From Flavobacterium sp. JAD_PAG50586_2 (lineage in GTDB: Bacteria > Bacteroidota > Bacteroidia > Flavobacteriales > Flavobacteriaceae), in assembly GCA_023213215.1 (NCBI GenBank), contig CP096136.1, forward strand, positions 2,480,001 to 2,544,000: a stretch of DNA of 64,000 nucleotides, given 5' to 3'. Under the pieces are notes generated by a model that was given only the letters and a program-made list of their open reading frames with translations, was not told the origin of the DNA and searched no databases. The position numbers and the translations under genes were made by a program. This document shows positions 47,472 to 57,458 of the stretch, in pieces. Positions within the stretch are counted from its first letter, which is position 1, and each line of letters begins with the position of its first letter.

Positions 47472-48770
47472 ATGAAAAAAACTATTTTATTCTGCGGTTT
47501 ATTTCTGACAGGTATCATTGGATACTCGCAAAACACTTATCCTACAGCGGTTAACACGACAGCCGGACTCGGAACAGGAAGTACAGCTTTACCAACTTCT
47601 TCTACGTTAAGATTAAAAGTCACAAGCGGAACCGCAGGGAATTCAGGAATACAGTTGACTAACGTTACAAGCTCTACTTCTACAGTTGCCGGAAATAGCA
47701 AAGCGCTTAGTGTTGATTCTAGCGGAAATATTATTTTGACCCCGGTTGTAAATATGGCTTCAACATCGCAAAATATCTATAATGCAGATGGTTCTTTAAC
47801 TGCTAATAGAACAGTTTCATTAAGTAATCTTAATTTAAATTTTAATTCGGCAACCGCTGGTGGTAATTTATTTGTGAATGGAAGCAATGGAAACGTAGGT
47901 ATCGGAAATACTTCTCCAGCTTATAAATTAGACGTAACAGGATTTATCAGAGCAAAAAGCATTTTGGCTACCAATACTGCCACTTCAGCAACTTCATTTG
48001 CATCGTCATTAGATTATTTAAAGAACTCAAATGTTTTTGGAGCCGGTTATGAAATGACTAATGGGGGTATGGACGGAGCAACCAGAAGAATGTTTAATTT
48101 TTATGACCTACATGCCTGGAGTTCGGAAATACCGGCAAATGATGACTTATTCATTATGAATATTGTTGACAGAACTAATAAAGAGCGATTAACTTTTTAC
48201 GGTAATAAAGCTGGAGGTCCATCAAATGGAGCATCAAACTTTGTAATAAACGACAAAAATGAAGCTGAAATATTTAAGCTAATTGACAATGGTACAGATA
48301 ATATTCTTTTACAGATGGGTAGATCTAATTCAAGATTTGTAGTTGGAGGGTACGGAAATTATGGAACTGGATATAAACTTGTTGTTAAGGATGGTGCAGC
48401 TTTAGTTGACGGCAATATCATTACTAACGCGAATATCGGAATTGGAAGCACAACTTTTGTCGACGGAGCGGACACTTATAGATTGTCAGTTAAAGGAGGA
48501 GTAAGAGCGGATAGGGTTAGAGTTTACACAACCTGGGCAGATTACGTTTTTAATAAGGATTACAATTTACCTACCTTAGAAGATGTAGAACAACATATAA
48601 AAGAAAATGGACATTTAAAAGACATTCCATCAGCAAAAGAAGTGGAAGTAAACGGAATTGAATTAGGTGAAATGAACAAATTACTACTTCAAAAAATTGA
48701 AGAACTGACTCTTTATATGATTGAAATGAACAAAGAAATAACTACGCTAAAAAGTCAAATTAAAAACTAA
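47472..48770 (+). CDS. Secreted protein with tail-fiber-like repeats and C-terminal coiled coil
   Basis: 432 residues with signal peptide MKKTILFCGLFLTGIIGYSQ. Ser/Thr/Asn/Gly-rich beta region, then GNVGIGNTSPAYKLDVTGF and again NIGIGSTTF, the pattern of phage-tail-fiber-like proteins, followed by TLEDVEQHIKENGHLKDIPSAKEV and a coiled coil EMNKLLLQKIEEL. Common in Bacteroidetes as surface or spike-like proteins; no sorting domain seen. The subtilase gene follows by 5 bp. Confidence 0.82.
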   Translation: MKKTILFCGLFLTGIIGYSQNTYPTAVNTTAGLGTGSTALPTSSTLRLKVTSGTAGNSGIQLTNVTSSTSTVAGNSKALSVDSSGNIILTPVVNMASTSQNIYNADGSLTANRTVSLSNLNLNFNSATAGGNLFVNGSNGNVGIGNTSPAYKLDVTGFIRAKSILATNTATSATSFASSLDYLKNSNVFGAGYEMTNGGMDGATRRMFNFYDLHAWSSEIPANDDLFIMNIVDRTNKERLTFYGNKAGGPSNGASNFVINDKNEAEIFKLIDNGTDNILLQMGRSNSRFVVGGYGNYGTGYKLVVKDGAALVDGNIITNANIGIGSTTFVDGADTYRLSVKGGVRADRVRVYTTWADYVFNKDYNLPTLEDVEQHIKENGHLKDIPSAKEVEVNGIELGEMNKLLLQKIEELTLYMIEMNKEITTLKSQIKN

Positions 48771-48775
48771 TTAGT

Positions 48776-50767
48776 ATGAGAAAGTTATTCCTATTCTTTT
48801 GTTGCATATTGTATTCGCAACTATATTCACAAACAACCTATGTGTTCAACGTTGAATTAAACGACAAAGCCAATGCACCAACTTTTACCAAAAGCGGTAG
48901 TGTATTGGTTTATAATGGTACTATTCCTGCTGAAAGTGCGTTTTTTGCAAATTATACGATTACAGGGTTCAAACAGACATATCCTGCGTCGCATGTCTCA
49001 AAAACCTTAAATTATTTTACTTTTGAAACTACGAGCAGCACATTAATGAATAATCTGAAAACGCAATTCCCTGCAAAATATTTGCAAACTGAAGATTTAA
49101 CAGGGAGGCAAATCCAGCTATTGTCCTATCCGGATGATTATGGTAATGGGGTTGGGTATGTTTATCCGGGTACACATTTAGGCGCTAATATAAGTTTAAA
49201 GAGTTTGGCTTATATAGATTGTCCTAAAGCCTGGGATTTTTTCCCGGGGACAACTCCCAAAGGAAATGTTGCTATCGGTATTTCAGATGGTAAGGTTAAT
49301 ACCGGAGACATAGATTTATCTCCAAGTAAAGTTAGCTATTTGGAAGAAAGTTCGTTTTATTATACAGCCTTTGACTGCACTTCTGCTGGTGGAAATTCAT
49401 GGCACGGGACAGGTGTAGCCGCTATTGCTGCTGCCCAGGGTAACAATCATCATGGCATTGCCGGAGTATGTTATGATTGTACGGTTTTGAATATACCTCA
49501 TTATACGGCATACAATGGATTAGTGGAATTAGCAGATGCTGGTGTAAAAGTTATAAATATGAGCTGGACTTATATACAGTTTAACGGTGATAAAGATTAT
49601 ACAATTGGTTATATTCCATCGGAACAAGCAATTATAGACGAATTGCACGACCGAGGTGTAGTTTTAGTAGCAGGAGCCGGTAATTGGGGCGATCACTTTG
49701 GTTCCACAGTTTATGGGTTTCCAGCCAGTTATAACCATGTTATCTCAGTTACGGTTGTTAATGCACAAAATCCTAATGTTACCGATCTGGTAGATTATGT
49801 TACTGATCCCGTATGGGGTCCTCATTCACACTATAATGAAGACATGGTTTGTGAAGTTGGCTATTTAGGTCTTGATCCGGTAAATCCTGTTTTTAATCCT
49901 TGGACTGAATGGTCAACTACCGTTAACTCGAGAGTTGATATTTGTGGGCCAGGTTATGCTCCAATGTATTCTTCTTTACTTTTAGGTTGTGTTGATGGTG
50001 CCGGAAACCCCTCATTATATGGAACCGCAACTTCAGCTGCAACTCCATTCGTAACCGGAACTGTTGCGTTGATGCAAACATTAAATCCGTGTATTATACC
50101 CGATGAAGTTGAAGACGTGATACAATTAACATCTAAAAATCTGGAAAATAAAGTCTTAAATGGTGTTGCCGTAAATGCAGCGTATATAGGTAGAAGCGGC
50201 TCTGGAAAACTTGAAACAGGTGACGCAGTTGAATTTACAAGTGAAATGATGAATTCTTCAGGAAATACGCTGATTAGCGGACAGGATTTTTGGAGGTTTG
50301 ATTTTAGCTTACAGCACATAAATCATAATTTAACTATTTCCGATCAAATATTCAGGGATGAGAACACCTCAGATTTTAAAGCAAAAAATGCCATTGATCT
50401 TTCTAAAGATGTTGACTTAAGACCAACCACTGGTTATGTTGATTTACATATCGATGGAGGTTTGACGGTTTGCGTTTCATCTCCTAAAAATGGAAGCAGC
50501 AGCATTCAGGATAATGAAATCAGTAAAATCAACAAGGCAGTACTATATCCTAATCCAAATAAAGGAATGTTTTCAATTATGTTAAGCCAAAATGACGTAA
50601 AGAATCTTGAAGTTACTGTTTTTGATGTGATCGGAAAACCAGTATATCAAACTAAAGTAAATCAGAATGAATTTCAGTTGAACGTGTCTAATCTTCCAAC
50701 CGGAATGTATTTGGTTAAGTTGAGTTCAAATTCAATCAACGAAACACTTAAGTTTATAAAAGAATAG
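48776..50767 (+). CDS. S8 family (subtilisin-like) peptidase with T9SS sorting domain
   Basis: 663 residues. Signal peptide; catalytic triad regions IGISDGKVN (Asp near 174), SWHGTGVAAIA (His near 208) and GTATSAATPFVTGTVAL (Ser near 425); C-terminal type A sorting domain KAVLYPNPNKGMF to PTGMYLVKL. Secreted protease. Directly after the tail-fiber-like gene, probably one transcript, which might be its processing target. Confidence 0.93.
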   Translation: MRKLFLFFCCILYSQLYSQTTYVFNVELNDKANAPTFTKSGSVLVYNGTIPAESAFFANYTITGFKQTYPASHVSKTLNYFTFETTSSTLMNNLKTQFPAKYLQTEDLTGRQIQLLSYPDDYGNGVGYVYPGTHLGANISLKSLAYIDCPKAWDFFPGTTPKGNVAIGISDGKVNTGDIDLSPSKVSYLEESSFYYTAFDCTSAGGNSWHGTGVAAIAAAQGNNHHGIAGVCYDCTVLNIPHYTAYNGLVELADAGVKVINMSWTYIQFNGDKDYTIGYIPSEQAIIDELHDRGVVLVAGAGNWGDHFGSTVYGFPASYNHVISVTVVNAQNPNVTDLVDYVTDPVWGPHSHYNEDMVCEVGYLGLDPVNPVFNPWTEWSTTVNSRVDICGPGYAPMYSSLLLGCVDGAGNPSLYGTATSAATPFVTGTVALMQTLNPCIIPDEVEDVIQLTSKNLENKVLNGVAVNAAYIGRSGSGKLETGDAVEFTSEMMNSSGNTLISGQDFWRFDFSLQHINHNLTISDQIFRDENTSDFKAKNAIDLSKDVDLRPTTGYVDLHIDGGLTVCVSSPKNGSSSIQDNEISKINKAVLYPNPNKGMFSIMLSQNDVKNLEVTVFDVIGKPVYQTKVNQNEFQLNVSNLPTGMYLVKLSSNSINETLKFIKE

Positions 50768-50787
50768 TTTTTTTAAAAATCAATTAG

Positions 50788-50817
50788 AAAAAGGGATAGT
50801 TTAAACTATCCCTTTTT
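50788..50817. terminator. Bidirectional terminator overlapping the glycosyltransferase stop
   Basis: Perfect 15-bp arms AAAAAGGGATAGTTT / AAACTATCCCTTTTT with no spacer, between the convergent subtilase and glycosyltransferase genes. The latter's stop (50801-50803) lies inside the hairpin. Confidence 0.85.
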
Positions 50818-51945
50818 TATTCCAGACTTCGAGGTATTTCTCAGCAATCCTAACATACTCATGCTCCTTTTCTACAAAGTCTCTTGCACGTTTTCCAATG
50901 ATTTTTATTTCTGAAGGATTTTCGATTAAAAAGGATAGTTCATTTACCAGATAATCAACATCCGGCAGGCCATTTATCGCAACCTTTTCAGTTAAATTAT
51001 AGTGCTTTTCAAATTGTATACTGGCATTGGTAAACACTACTTTTCCTTTTGTCATTCCTTCCAAACCATTACTTCCCTGATCGTGCCCATACAATTGATC
51101 TAACAAAATATGCGCCCTTTCGTATAGATTTATGAATTGCTTATAAGGAATATTCTCGGCAATAATGATTTCAGCTTTTTCTCCATATTTCTTTTGTATA
51201 ATTTCCAAGGCTTCTTCAAAATAGTCGTTGCCTTTTTTAAAATAGCTTTCCCTGTTTATTCCATGGAAAATTACAATTTTGCCATTTACTTCTAATTCGC
51301 TTTTCGGAAATCTGTCAATATTCATCGGGCTTGGAATTAATCCCAAATACTTTGGATGATTTTGCAACGGAATATGGTAATCAACATCTGTAGCAATTAC
51401 ACCTCGGATTTTATCGTAAATGTAATAATGCAGATTTTCAAAAGGTTTTGTCCTGTATTTAAGCACATTTGAAAAGTTTTTATCCTCAATTTTCCTTGCC
51501 AGATAAGGCTGTACAATCGAAGGATTTTCACGGTGTTCAAAGTTGTAATTAACATACACATAATCATCGCCGCTGGAAAGCAGAAATACTTTTTTGTTGT
51601 ATCCGAAAAGGTAATCTAAAATCTTTTTTTCATAGCGATAATTGCAAAAAAAGCTATTCTCATTGATAAGCTGTACAATATCAAAATTTTTGAACTGTTT
51701 TCTATTTTTCCAGAACTGGCAATAAGTAAGATAGGAGGAAATGTCAAATCCTGTAAGGACTAACACAGCAAGCTTGATTTTTTCAGCAAACCGGAATCCC
51801 ATTTTTTCTCTAACGGAAAATCAACAGAATAATCTTTGAAACCATCCTTAAATCCAAGAATGGTAACATCGTGCCCAAGCTTTTGCAACCCTTCCTTCAA
51901 AGAATTGTGTAATCTGCTGTATTCTCCGATGAGTAAAATCTTCAT
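50801..51945 (-). CDS. Glycosyltransferase, frameshifted
   Basis: N-terminal frame MKILLIGEYSRLHNSLKEGL ends early; one extra A in the A6 run (T6 at 51778-51783) continues it as SGLLKKIKLAVLVLTGFDIS into the long second ORF, giving about 381 aa. GT-B features: IVIFHGINRESYFKKGND, DQLYGHDQGSNGLEGMTKGKVV near the C-terminal end, where the nucleotide-sugar site lies. Probably GT4-like. Its start is 43 bp from the divergent GT4 gene. Confidence 0.85.
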
Positions 51946-51952
51946 TTCTTAC

Positions 51953-51960
51953 TATATTTG
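51953..51960 (+). promoter_or_regulatory. Probable -7 element of the GT4 gene
   Basis: TATATTTG, 28 nt before the ATG at 51989, in the short divergent gap. Confidence 0.5.
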
Positions 51961-51988
51961 GCAAATAGAACTGCAATATAAGTAACAA

Positions 51989-53071
51989 ATGAAAAACAAC
52001 AACAAAATTGCCATAGTTTCCGCATCACTAGGTGTTGGCGGAGCAGAGCGTTTTGCAGGTTTGCTGAGTTTCATGCTGCACGGCTTAGGTTATGAAGTCC
52101 ATAACATCATTATCCTGGACCATGTCGATTACGAATACAAAGGAGAATTGATCAACTTAGGGAAGTTGTTTTCCAATGAAAAAGGTATTTTCAGAGCTGT
52201 AAAAAAAGGAAAATATATTGCACAATATCTTCATGAAAATGACATTCAGCTGGTTATAGATAATCGCTCAAGACCACTTGTACTTCGGGAATTATTTACA
52301 AAATGGATTTACAACAAACGGCAAACCTATTATTTTTTCCACAGTTCCAATTTAGTGATGTATCTGACGGGTTCAGTTTATTGGGCCAAATACATTTTTG
52401 GAAAAGCGACGAAGTTAGTTTGTGTGTCAAAGGAAATTGAAGAAAAGCTTAAAACCAAATACCATTTCAATAACACAACGACAATTTACAATCCTATAAT
52501 CTTTCCGGAACATCTCTCTGAAAAGCCAAAAGATGCACCTGAAAAATATTTGTTGTTTTTTGGACGATTGGAAGAAGAGATTAAGAATTTCAGTTTGATG
52601 CTAAAGGCTTTCTCAATTTCAAAAGTGCATCAGAACGGAGTAAAATTACTCATCATAGGTGATGGCTCAGGAAAGGATTTTATTTTATCCAGAATCAGGG
52701 AGTCACAATTGGAAAACCATGTACAACTTTTACCTTTTCAAAAGGATATTACGCCTTATGTACAACACGCAAGATGCACCATTCTTACCAGTAAGTTTGA
52801 AGGTTTCCCGATGTCGCTGATTGAGTCATTAGCAGCCGGAACACCTGTAATTTCTGTAGATTGTGAAACTGGTCCACGAGAAATAATACAGAATGAGAAC
52901 AATGGCTTATTGGTTCCGAATCACGATGAAAAGGCATTGGCTGAAGCCATAAAAAGGATGTTTGAAGACGAAAAAATGTATCAAACCTGTAAAATTAACA
53001 CTCAGAAAAGCGTAGAACATCTATCTTTGACAACCATTGCGCAACAATGGAAACAATTATTGGAAGCATAA
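51989..53071 (+). CDS. Glycosyltransferase family 4
   Basis: 360 residues. N-terminal SLGVGGAERFAGLL near 14-27, and the GT4 donor-site signature TSKFEGFPMSLIESLAAGTPVISVD near 261-285 including the E-x7-E pattern. Transfers a sugar from a nucleotide donor to lipid-linked glycan. Its TAA shares a base with the ATG of fdtA. Confidence 0.93.
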   Translation: MKNNNKIAIVSASLGVGGAERFAGLLSFMLHGLGYEVHNIIILDHVDYEYKGELINLGKLFSNEKGIFRAVKKGKYIAQYLHENDIQLVIDNRSRPLVLRELFTKWIYNKRQTYYFFHSSNLVMYLTGSVYWAKYIFGKATKLVCVSKEIEEKLKTKYHFNNTTTIYNPIIFPEHLSEKPKDAPEKYLLFFGRLEEEIKNFSLMLKAFSISKVHQNGVKLLIIGDGSGKDFILSRIRESQLENHVQLLPFQKDITPYVQHARCTILTSKFEGFPMSLIESLAAGTPVISVDCETGPREIIQNENNGLLVPNHDEKALAEAIKRMFEDEKMYQTCKINTQKSVEHLSLTTIAQQWKQLLEA

Positions 53072-53483
53072 TGACAACAATTCACGACACGGTTCTTCTT
53101 GATATTTCCAAAATTCACGATACGCGTGGCAATCTTTCTGTGGTTCAGGGCAATGATATTCCGTTTGAAATGAAACGCGTTTATTATCTCTATGATGTCC
53201 CAAGTGGCGCAAGGCGTGGTGGACACTGCCATATAGACCAGCAGGAGCTTTTAGTTGCGCTTAGTGGAAGTTTCGATGTGATTCTGAATGATGGAGAGGA
53301 ACAAAAAAGGTTACCTTGAATAAACCCAATGTTGGTTTATTGATTGTGAACGGAATTTGGCGCGAATTGGAGAATTTTTCTTCGGGTTCTGTTTGTTTGG
53401 TTATCGCTTCCGATGTTTTTGATGAAGCAGATTATATCCGCGATTTCGAAGATTTCAAATTATCTAAAGACGGAATTTCCTAA
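53071..53483 (+). CDS. fdtA: dTDP-6-deoxy-4-ketohexose 3,4-ketoisomerase (FdtA/WxcM-like), frameshifted
   Basis: Cupin of 137 aa after repair. DTRGNLSVVQGNDIPFEMKRVYYLYDV with GGHCHIDQQELLVAL (metal/catalytic His pattern) is typical of FdtA/QdtA. The frame fails in an A6 run (53303-53308); one more A gives EEQKKVTLNKPNVGLLIVNGIWRELENF and DEADYIRDFEDF, ending at 53483. It makes the substrate for the FdtB-type transaminase at 44088. Overlaps the convergent GT2 gene by 24 bp. Confidence 0.9.
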
Positions 53484-54371
53484 AAGACGTTGAAAACCAA
53501 TCAATGGTTTCAACAAAATTGGTGGCAATTGAAGTAGTATCCTTTTTTTGAGGCTCAGGTTTTTCAAATCAATTTCGGCATAGATTTCCATTGCTGTTTT
53601 CCAATCGCCATTTATATTTGATTTAATCACTGCGGAAAATCGATTTAAATCCATATATTTTTTCAATGCCGGATTCTCCTTTTCCTGCGTTGCATATTTA
53701 TCAAACGTATAAGGCTCAAAGAAATAACCCAGGTTTCGGGAAACACTTTTTTCATCATAAACATAACGGGCAAGGACTTTTTGGATGAATACAATTGAAA
53801 ACTGCAATCCAATACGAATCCACAATTCGGTGTCTTCGCCATGCTTTATTTTGGTGTCAAATATTCCCGCTTTTCCAAAAACACTTTTGTGAATGCAAAC
53901 GCTGGAGGTCCATAACACACATTCTTTCTGGCTGGATTCAAAGAAATTCACAATTTCAAAATCTGATTTTTCCGGAATGGAATAGTGTGCTTTTATGTAA
54001 TTGTTTTTGGTGCCGATTTCTATTGCACAGGCAAAGACTTTCTGATCGGGAAATTCAGAAGTAAACGAATGCATAGTTTCCAAAAAATCAGGATACCAGT
54101 AATCATCCGAATCCAAAAAACAGATAAAATCGGAAGTTGCTTTTTCTATTCCGAAGTTTCTCGTTGCTGCAACGCCTTCATTTCCTTTTGAAAAGTACCG
54201 AATTCGATCGTCATCAAACGCCATGATTTTAGCTTCGCTTTGGTCGGTAGAACCGTCATTGATTAAGATAATTTCAAAGTCGGCAAAACTTTGCCTCAAA
54301 ACACTTTTCAATGTATCGGTGACAAATCTTTCTTTATTATAAACCGGTATGACTATCGAAAAATAAGGCAT
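53460..54371 (-). CDS. Glycosyltransferase family 2
   Basis: About 303 residues from the ATG at 54371 (MPYFSIVIPVYNKERFV), which overlaps the TGA of the preceding gene; the frame is open to 54392. GT-A motifs: NDGSTDQS, CFLDSDDYW (DxD) and KHGEDTELWIRIG. Inverting transferase adding a sugar to the surface glycan. Confidence 0.92.
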   Translation of the reverse strand: MPYFSIVIPVYNKERFVTDTLKSVLRQSFADFEIILINDGSTDQSEAKIMAFDDDRIRYFSKGNEGVAATRNFGIEKATSDFICFLDSDDYWYPDFLETMHSFTSEFPDQKVFACAIEIGTKNNYIKAHYSIPEKSDFEIVNFFESSQKECVLWTSSVCIHKSVFGKAGIFDTKIKHGEDTELWIRIGLQFSIVFIQKVLARYVYDEKSVSRNLGYFFEPYTFDKYATQEKENPALKKYMDLNRFSAVIKSNINGDWKTAMEIYAEIDLKNLSLKKRILLQLPPILLKPLIGFQRLLGNSVFR

Positions 54372-55267
54372 CAGCGTGAGTTTAATTGACAAAAATAGCC
54401 CAATTTATACAGCAGGAATAAATTAAGCGACGGTTTTTCAGAAAGCAGGTTTTTTGTCAAAAAACTTTCAGACTTTTTAAATAAGGATACAACAAATTTC
54501 CGCAAACCAATTTTTGAAATGAATCGGTACGTTTTTATCAAGGATGTGTTATCATCGGCGAAAATTTTTTCGTCAAGCAGGAATTTTAAATTCTGTAACG
54601 AATGCTTTGTTTTCTCAAGAAAGATAGCTGAATTTTCTAACTGTAAATGATAAACTGGATTTTCAATTTGCGCAATCGCAATGTTTTCCTGTTTCAAATC
54701 CTGGATAAGGACAATATCTTCATATCCATACTGCAATAATTTGTCATCAAATGGATGTTTTTTTAAAGTCTCTCTTTGTATTAGGAAATTTGAAATCAAC
54801 GAATAGCTGTAAGGAGATTTAACTCGCTTTTCCAACGGGATTTCCTCTCGATCTTTACCATATACCCAACGAAGCATTTCATCAGCATTAGGTTTTTCTT
54901 TATGGTAAATTATCCCACCATAAACTGCTTGTATTCCAGGTTTTTCGATACATTCAAGATAATTTTTGATAAAATGTTTCTGTTGTGGAAAAGTATCGCA
55001 ATCCAAAAACAAAAGCCAGGAATAGCTTGCCTTTTCAACTAACGAATTCCTATTTTGGCCACGACCAAGAGTAACATCATTACGCTCAAAACGGCAATGT
55101 GGAATCTGATTTATTCCAGTATTGATTTTGGTGTTTTCATTAATCGGTGAAGCATCGTCCTGGACTATAATTTCAAATTCGATATTTTCTAAATCCAACT
55201 GACGATACAGCTCTTTGACCAACGGTAAAGTATTGTAGTTGTAGCTTGGAATTAGGATTGAAATCAT
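54371..55267 (-). CDS. Glycosyltransferase family 2
   Basis: 298 residues. ISILIPSYNYNTLPLV, VQDDASPINENTKI, LLFLDCDTFPQ (DxD) and a later YGYEDIVLI acceptor-side ED motif. Cotranscribed with the following GT2 through a 4-bp ATGA overlap. Confidence 0.92.
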   Translation of the reverse strand: MISILIPSYNYNTLPLVKELYRQLDLENIEFEIIVQDDASPINENTKINTGINQIPHCRFERNDVTLGRGQNRNSLVEKASYSWLLFLDCDTFPQQKHFIKNYLECIEKPGIQAVYGGIIYHKEKPNADEMLRWVYGKDREEIPLEKRVKSPYSYSLISNFLIQRETLKKHPFDDKLLQYGYEDIVLIQDLKQENIAIAQIENPVYHLQLENSAIFLEKTKHSLQNLKFLLDEKIFADDNTSLIKTYRFISKIGLRKFVVSLFKKSESFLTKNLLSEKPSLNLFLLYKLGYFCQLNSR

Positions 55268-55321
55268 TCAAAAACAAAATTAAATAATATATTTACAAAG
55301 AAAATATATTTTTCGGCAAGT

Positions 55322-56578
55322 ATGGGTTTTTTAAAAAAATATAAATATCATTTTCTAATCCTATTTATAGCAACATTCTGGATTTTGCTATTTGATTTTT
55401 TAACCCAAATGAGTAGTCAAGGTGTTATGCACTCTGACTCATCAAGTTATCTTGCATCGGCAAAAAATTTATATATTTTTTACCGCGGACAGGTCTATCG
55501 TCCAATTTTAATGGCTGCAATTACTGGAATTCCCTATCTTTTCGGAGGCTCTGATGCAAGTATTTTCAGTTTTAGTTTCTATGTTAATCTTTTCTGCTGG
55601 TTTTCTTCCTTTTTGTTTTTGTTTGAAATATTAAAAGAGTTCGCCAAACCTAAAGTTGCTTTTTGGTTTACTGTTTTAGCCATTTTGATACTAGGAAATA
55701 CAGTTCACGTTTTCCATTTGCTTACAGAAACCATCTATCAGTTTTTTATTATTTTGGCTTTTTATCTGTTGATAAAATATTATAAAACCAATAAGTTCTG
55801 GTATTTTTCATTGTCGTTATCCTTGTTTTTGTCAAGTATGTTGATAAAACCCGGATCTAAATTTTTGGCGGTTGTAATTACACTTTATTTTATAAGTGGA
55901 ATTTTCAGGAATTATAAATCCAAAAGCTTGGTTTTTATTTATGGAAGCCTTCTGATGATATTGATTCAGTGTGTTGGAATGAAATACCAGTTTGGAAATT
56001 TCACCATTAGTTACATTGATGCGCCGACCTATTATAATTACATTGGCAGTAAAGCTATATGCATCAAAAATGGTAAGGAATGGAAGCAAATGAACAACCC
56101 TCGTGCCGATTATTTATATGCTTGTGAAGCCAAAGATCAAAGGAAAATTGCAGGCGAAGATTTAAGAAATCAATTGCAGTTTAATACGGTAAACTTGATA
56201 AAAGCCTATATGTCAGATGTCCGAGATAACACTGTCAGCGGTAATAGCTGCATTGAAGAGTGTAAAAATTATAAAGGAAAAAGTTACTTCGATTTCTGGA
56301 GAATTGTGCTATTCGATCTTTCTAAATGGCAGAATAGATTCTATACTTTATTTGGATTTTTGCTTTCGGGTTTTTATTTATGGAAAACATATAAGAAACC
56401 AAACCCAATAACATTTATCAGTTTTTTTATACTGTATATTATAATGCTCTCCGGAATTTCCTGCGGTCAGGGCGACAGGTTTCACATGGTCACATTCCCT
56501 TTTGCGATAATACTTTTGGTAAAGTACTTATCGGAAACAAAACGTTTTAAACGGTTTTCTGAACCACTTCAAAAATAG
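55322..56578 (+). CDS. Polytopic membrane protein, GT-C glycosyltransferase-like
   Basis: 418 residues with about ten membrane helices. An acidic first loop HSDSSSYLASAKNLY and RPILMAAITGIPYLFGG after helix 1 resemble the GT39/ArnT group that uses polyprenyl-phosphate sugars, but no family is certain. Overlaps the convergent ftsE by 32 bp. Confidence 0.75.
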   Translation: MGFLKKYKYHFLILFIATFWILLFDFLTQMSSQGVMHSDSSSYLASAKNLYIFYRGQVYRPILMAAITGIPYLFGGSDASIFSFSFYVNLFCWFSSFLFLFEILKEFAKPKVAFWFTVLAILILGNTVHVFHLLTETIYQFFIILAFYLLIKYYKTNKFWYFSLSLSLFLSSMLIKPGSKFLAVVITLYFISGIFRNYKSKSLVFIYGSLLMILIQCVGMKYQFGNFTISYIDAPTYYNYIGSKAICIKNGKEWKQMNNPRADYLYACEAKDQRKIAGEDLRNQLQFNTVNLIKAYMSDVRDNTVSGNSCIEECKNYKGKSYFDFWRIVLFDLSKWQNRFYTLFGFLLSGFYLWKTYKKPNPITFISFFILYIIMLSGISCGQGDRFHMVTFPFAIILLVKYLSETKRFKRFSEPLQK

Positions 56579-57230
56579 TGTTGTCTTCGCATTTCAATGT
56601 TTTTGCAGGGAATTTCATGATTACGGCATAATCGTGAGTCGCCATGATAACCGTTTTTCCATTGTCATTGATTTTTTTCAAAACACCTAAAATTTCAACA
56701 CTCGTTTGTGGATCAAGATTTCCTGTTGGCTCATCGGCCAAAATTAACTCTGGGTCATTCAATAACGCTCTGGCAATCGCAACCCTTTGTTGTTCACCAC
56801 CCGAAAGCTGGTGCGGCATTTTGTTTGTCAAACCAATCATACCCACACGTTGCAGTACGTCGTCAATTTTGGTCTGCATTTCTGTTTTGTCTGTCCAGCC
56901 AGTTGCCTTTAGGACAAAAAGCATGTTTTCGTTCACATTTCTATCCGGTAATAATTGGAAGTCTTGGAATACAATTCCAATTTTCCTTCTCAGGAATGGA
57001 ATATCATCTTCTTTAAGTGTCGCCAAATCATAACCAACAATATTTCCTGCACCAACAGTCAATTGTAAATCACCATAAAGAGTTTTCATAAAACTACTTT
57101 TTCCGGTTCCGGTTTTACCAATGATATAAAGGAATTCGCCTTCTTTCACTTCAAGGTTAATTTGTGACAGAATCACTCTTTCTTCCTGATAGATGGTTAC
57201 ATTTTTTAGGGATAAAACGGTTTGTGACAT
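56547..57230 (-). CDS. ftsE: Cell division ATP-binding protein FtsE
   Basis: 227 residues. Walker [13 protein letters not shown], signature [15 protein letters not shown], Walker [13 protein letters not shown] and switch MATHDY. Size and sequence fit FtsE of the FtsEX divisome ABC complex, which regulates septal peptidoglycan hydrolases. ftsX is not in this window, so a LolD-like role cannot be fully excluded. Confidence 0.88.
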   Translation of the reverse strand: MSQTVLSLKNVTIYQEERVILSQINLEVKEGEFLYIIGKTGTGKSSFMKTLYGDLQLTVGAGNIVGYDLATLKEDDIPFLRRKIGIVFQDFQLLPDRNVNENMLFVLKATGWTDKTEMQTKIDDVLQRVGMIGLTNKMPHQLSGGEQQRVAIARALLNDPELILADEPTGNLDPQTSVEILGVLKKINDNGKTVIMATHDYAVIMKFPAKTLKCEDNTIFEVVQKTV

Positions 57231-57290
57231 GGATAAGATGTTTATTGGGTAAAAATAGTAAATTAAAATTCCAAAAAAAGAAAATAGAGC

Positions 57291-57348
57291 AAAGAGAAAA
57301 GAAAAAAGATAATAAATTTTAAATCATTGTCTTTCTTCTTTTCTCTTT
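57291..57348. repeat. Long purine/pyrimidine inverted repeat
   Basis: 19-bp arms (57291-57309 and 57330-57348) match with one mismatch around a 20-nt AT-rich loop. One arm is all purines. It lies between the divergent ftsE and TPR genes, upstream of both, so it is not placed as a terminator. Confidence 0.65.
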
Positions 57349-57430
57349 CTTCTTTTTTATAAAATTTAAATTGTTTAAAAGAATGTTTATAATAAAAACA
57401 GTTGTTTTTACGTTATAGATAATAGGACAC

Positions 57431-57438
57431 TATTTTTG
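57431..57438 (+). promoter_or_regulatory. Probable -7 element of the large TPR gene
   Basis: TATTTTTG, 20 nt before the ATG at 57459. Confidence 0.5.
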
Positions 57439-57458
57439 GATAAATTAAAATAAAGACT

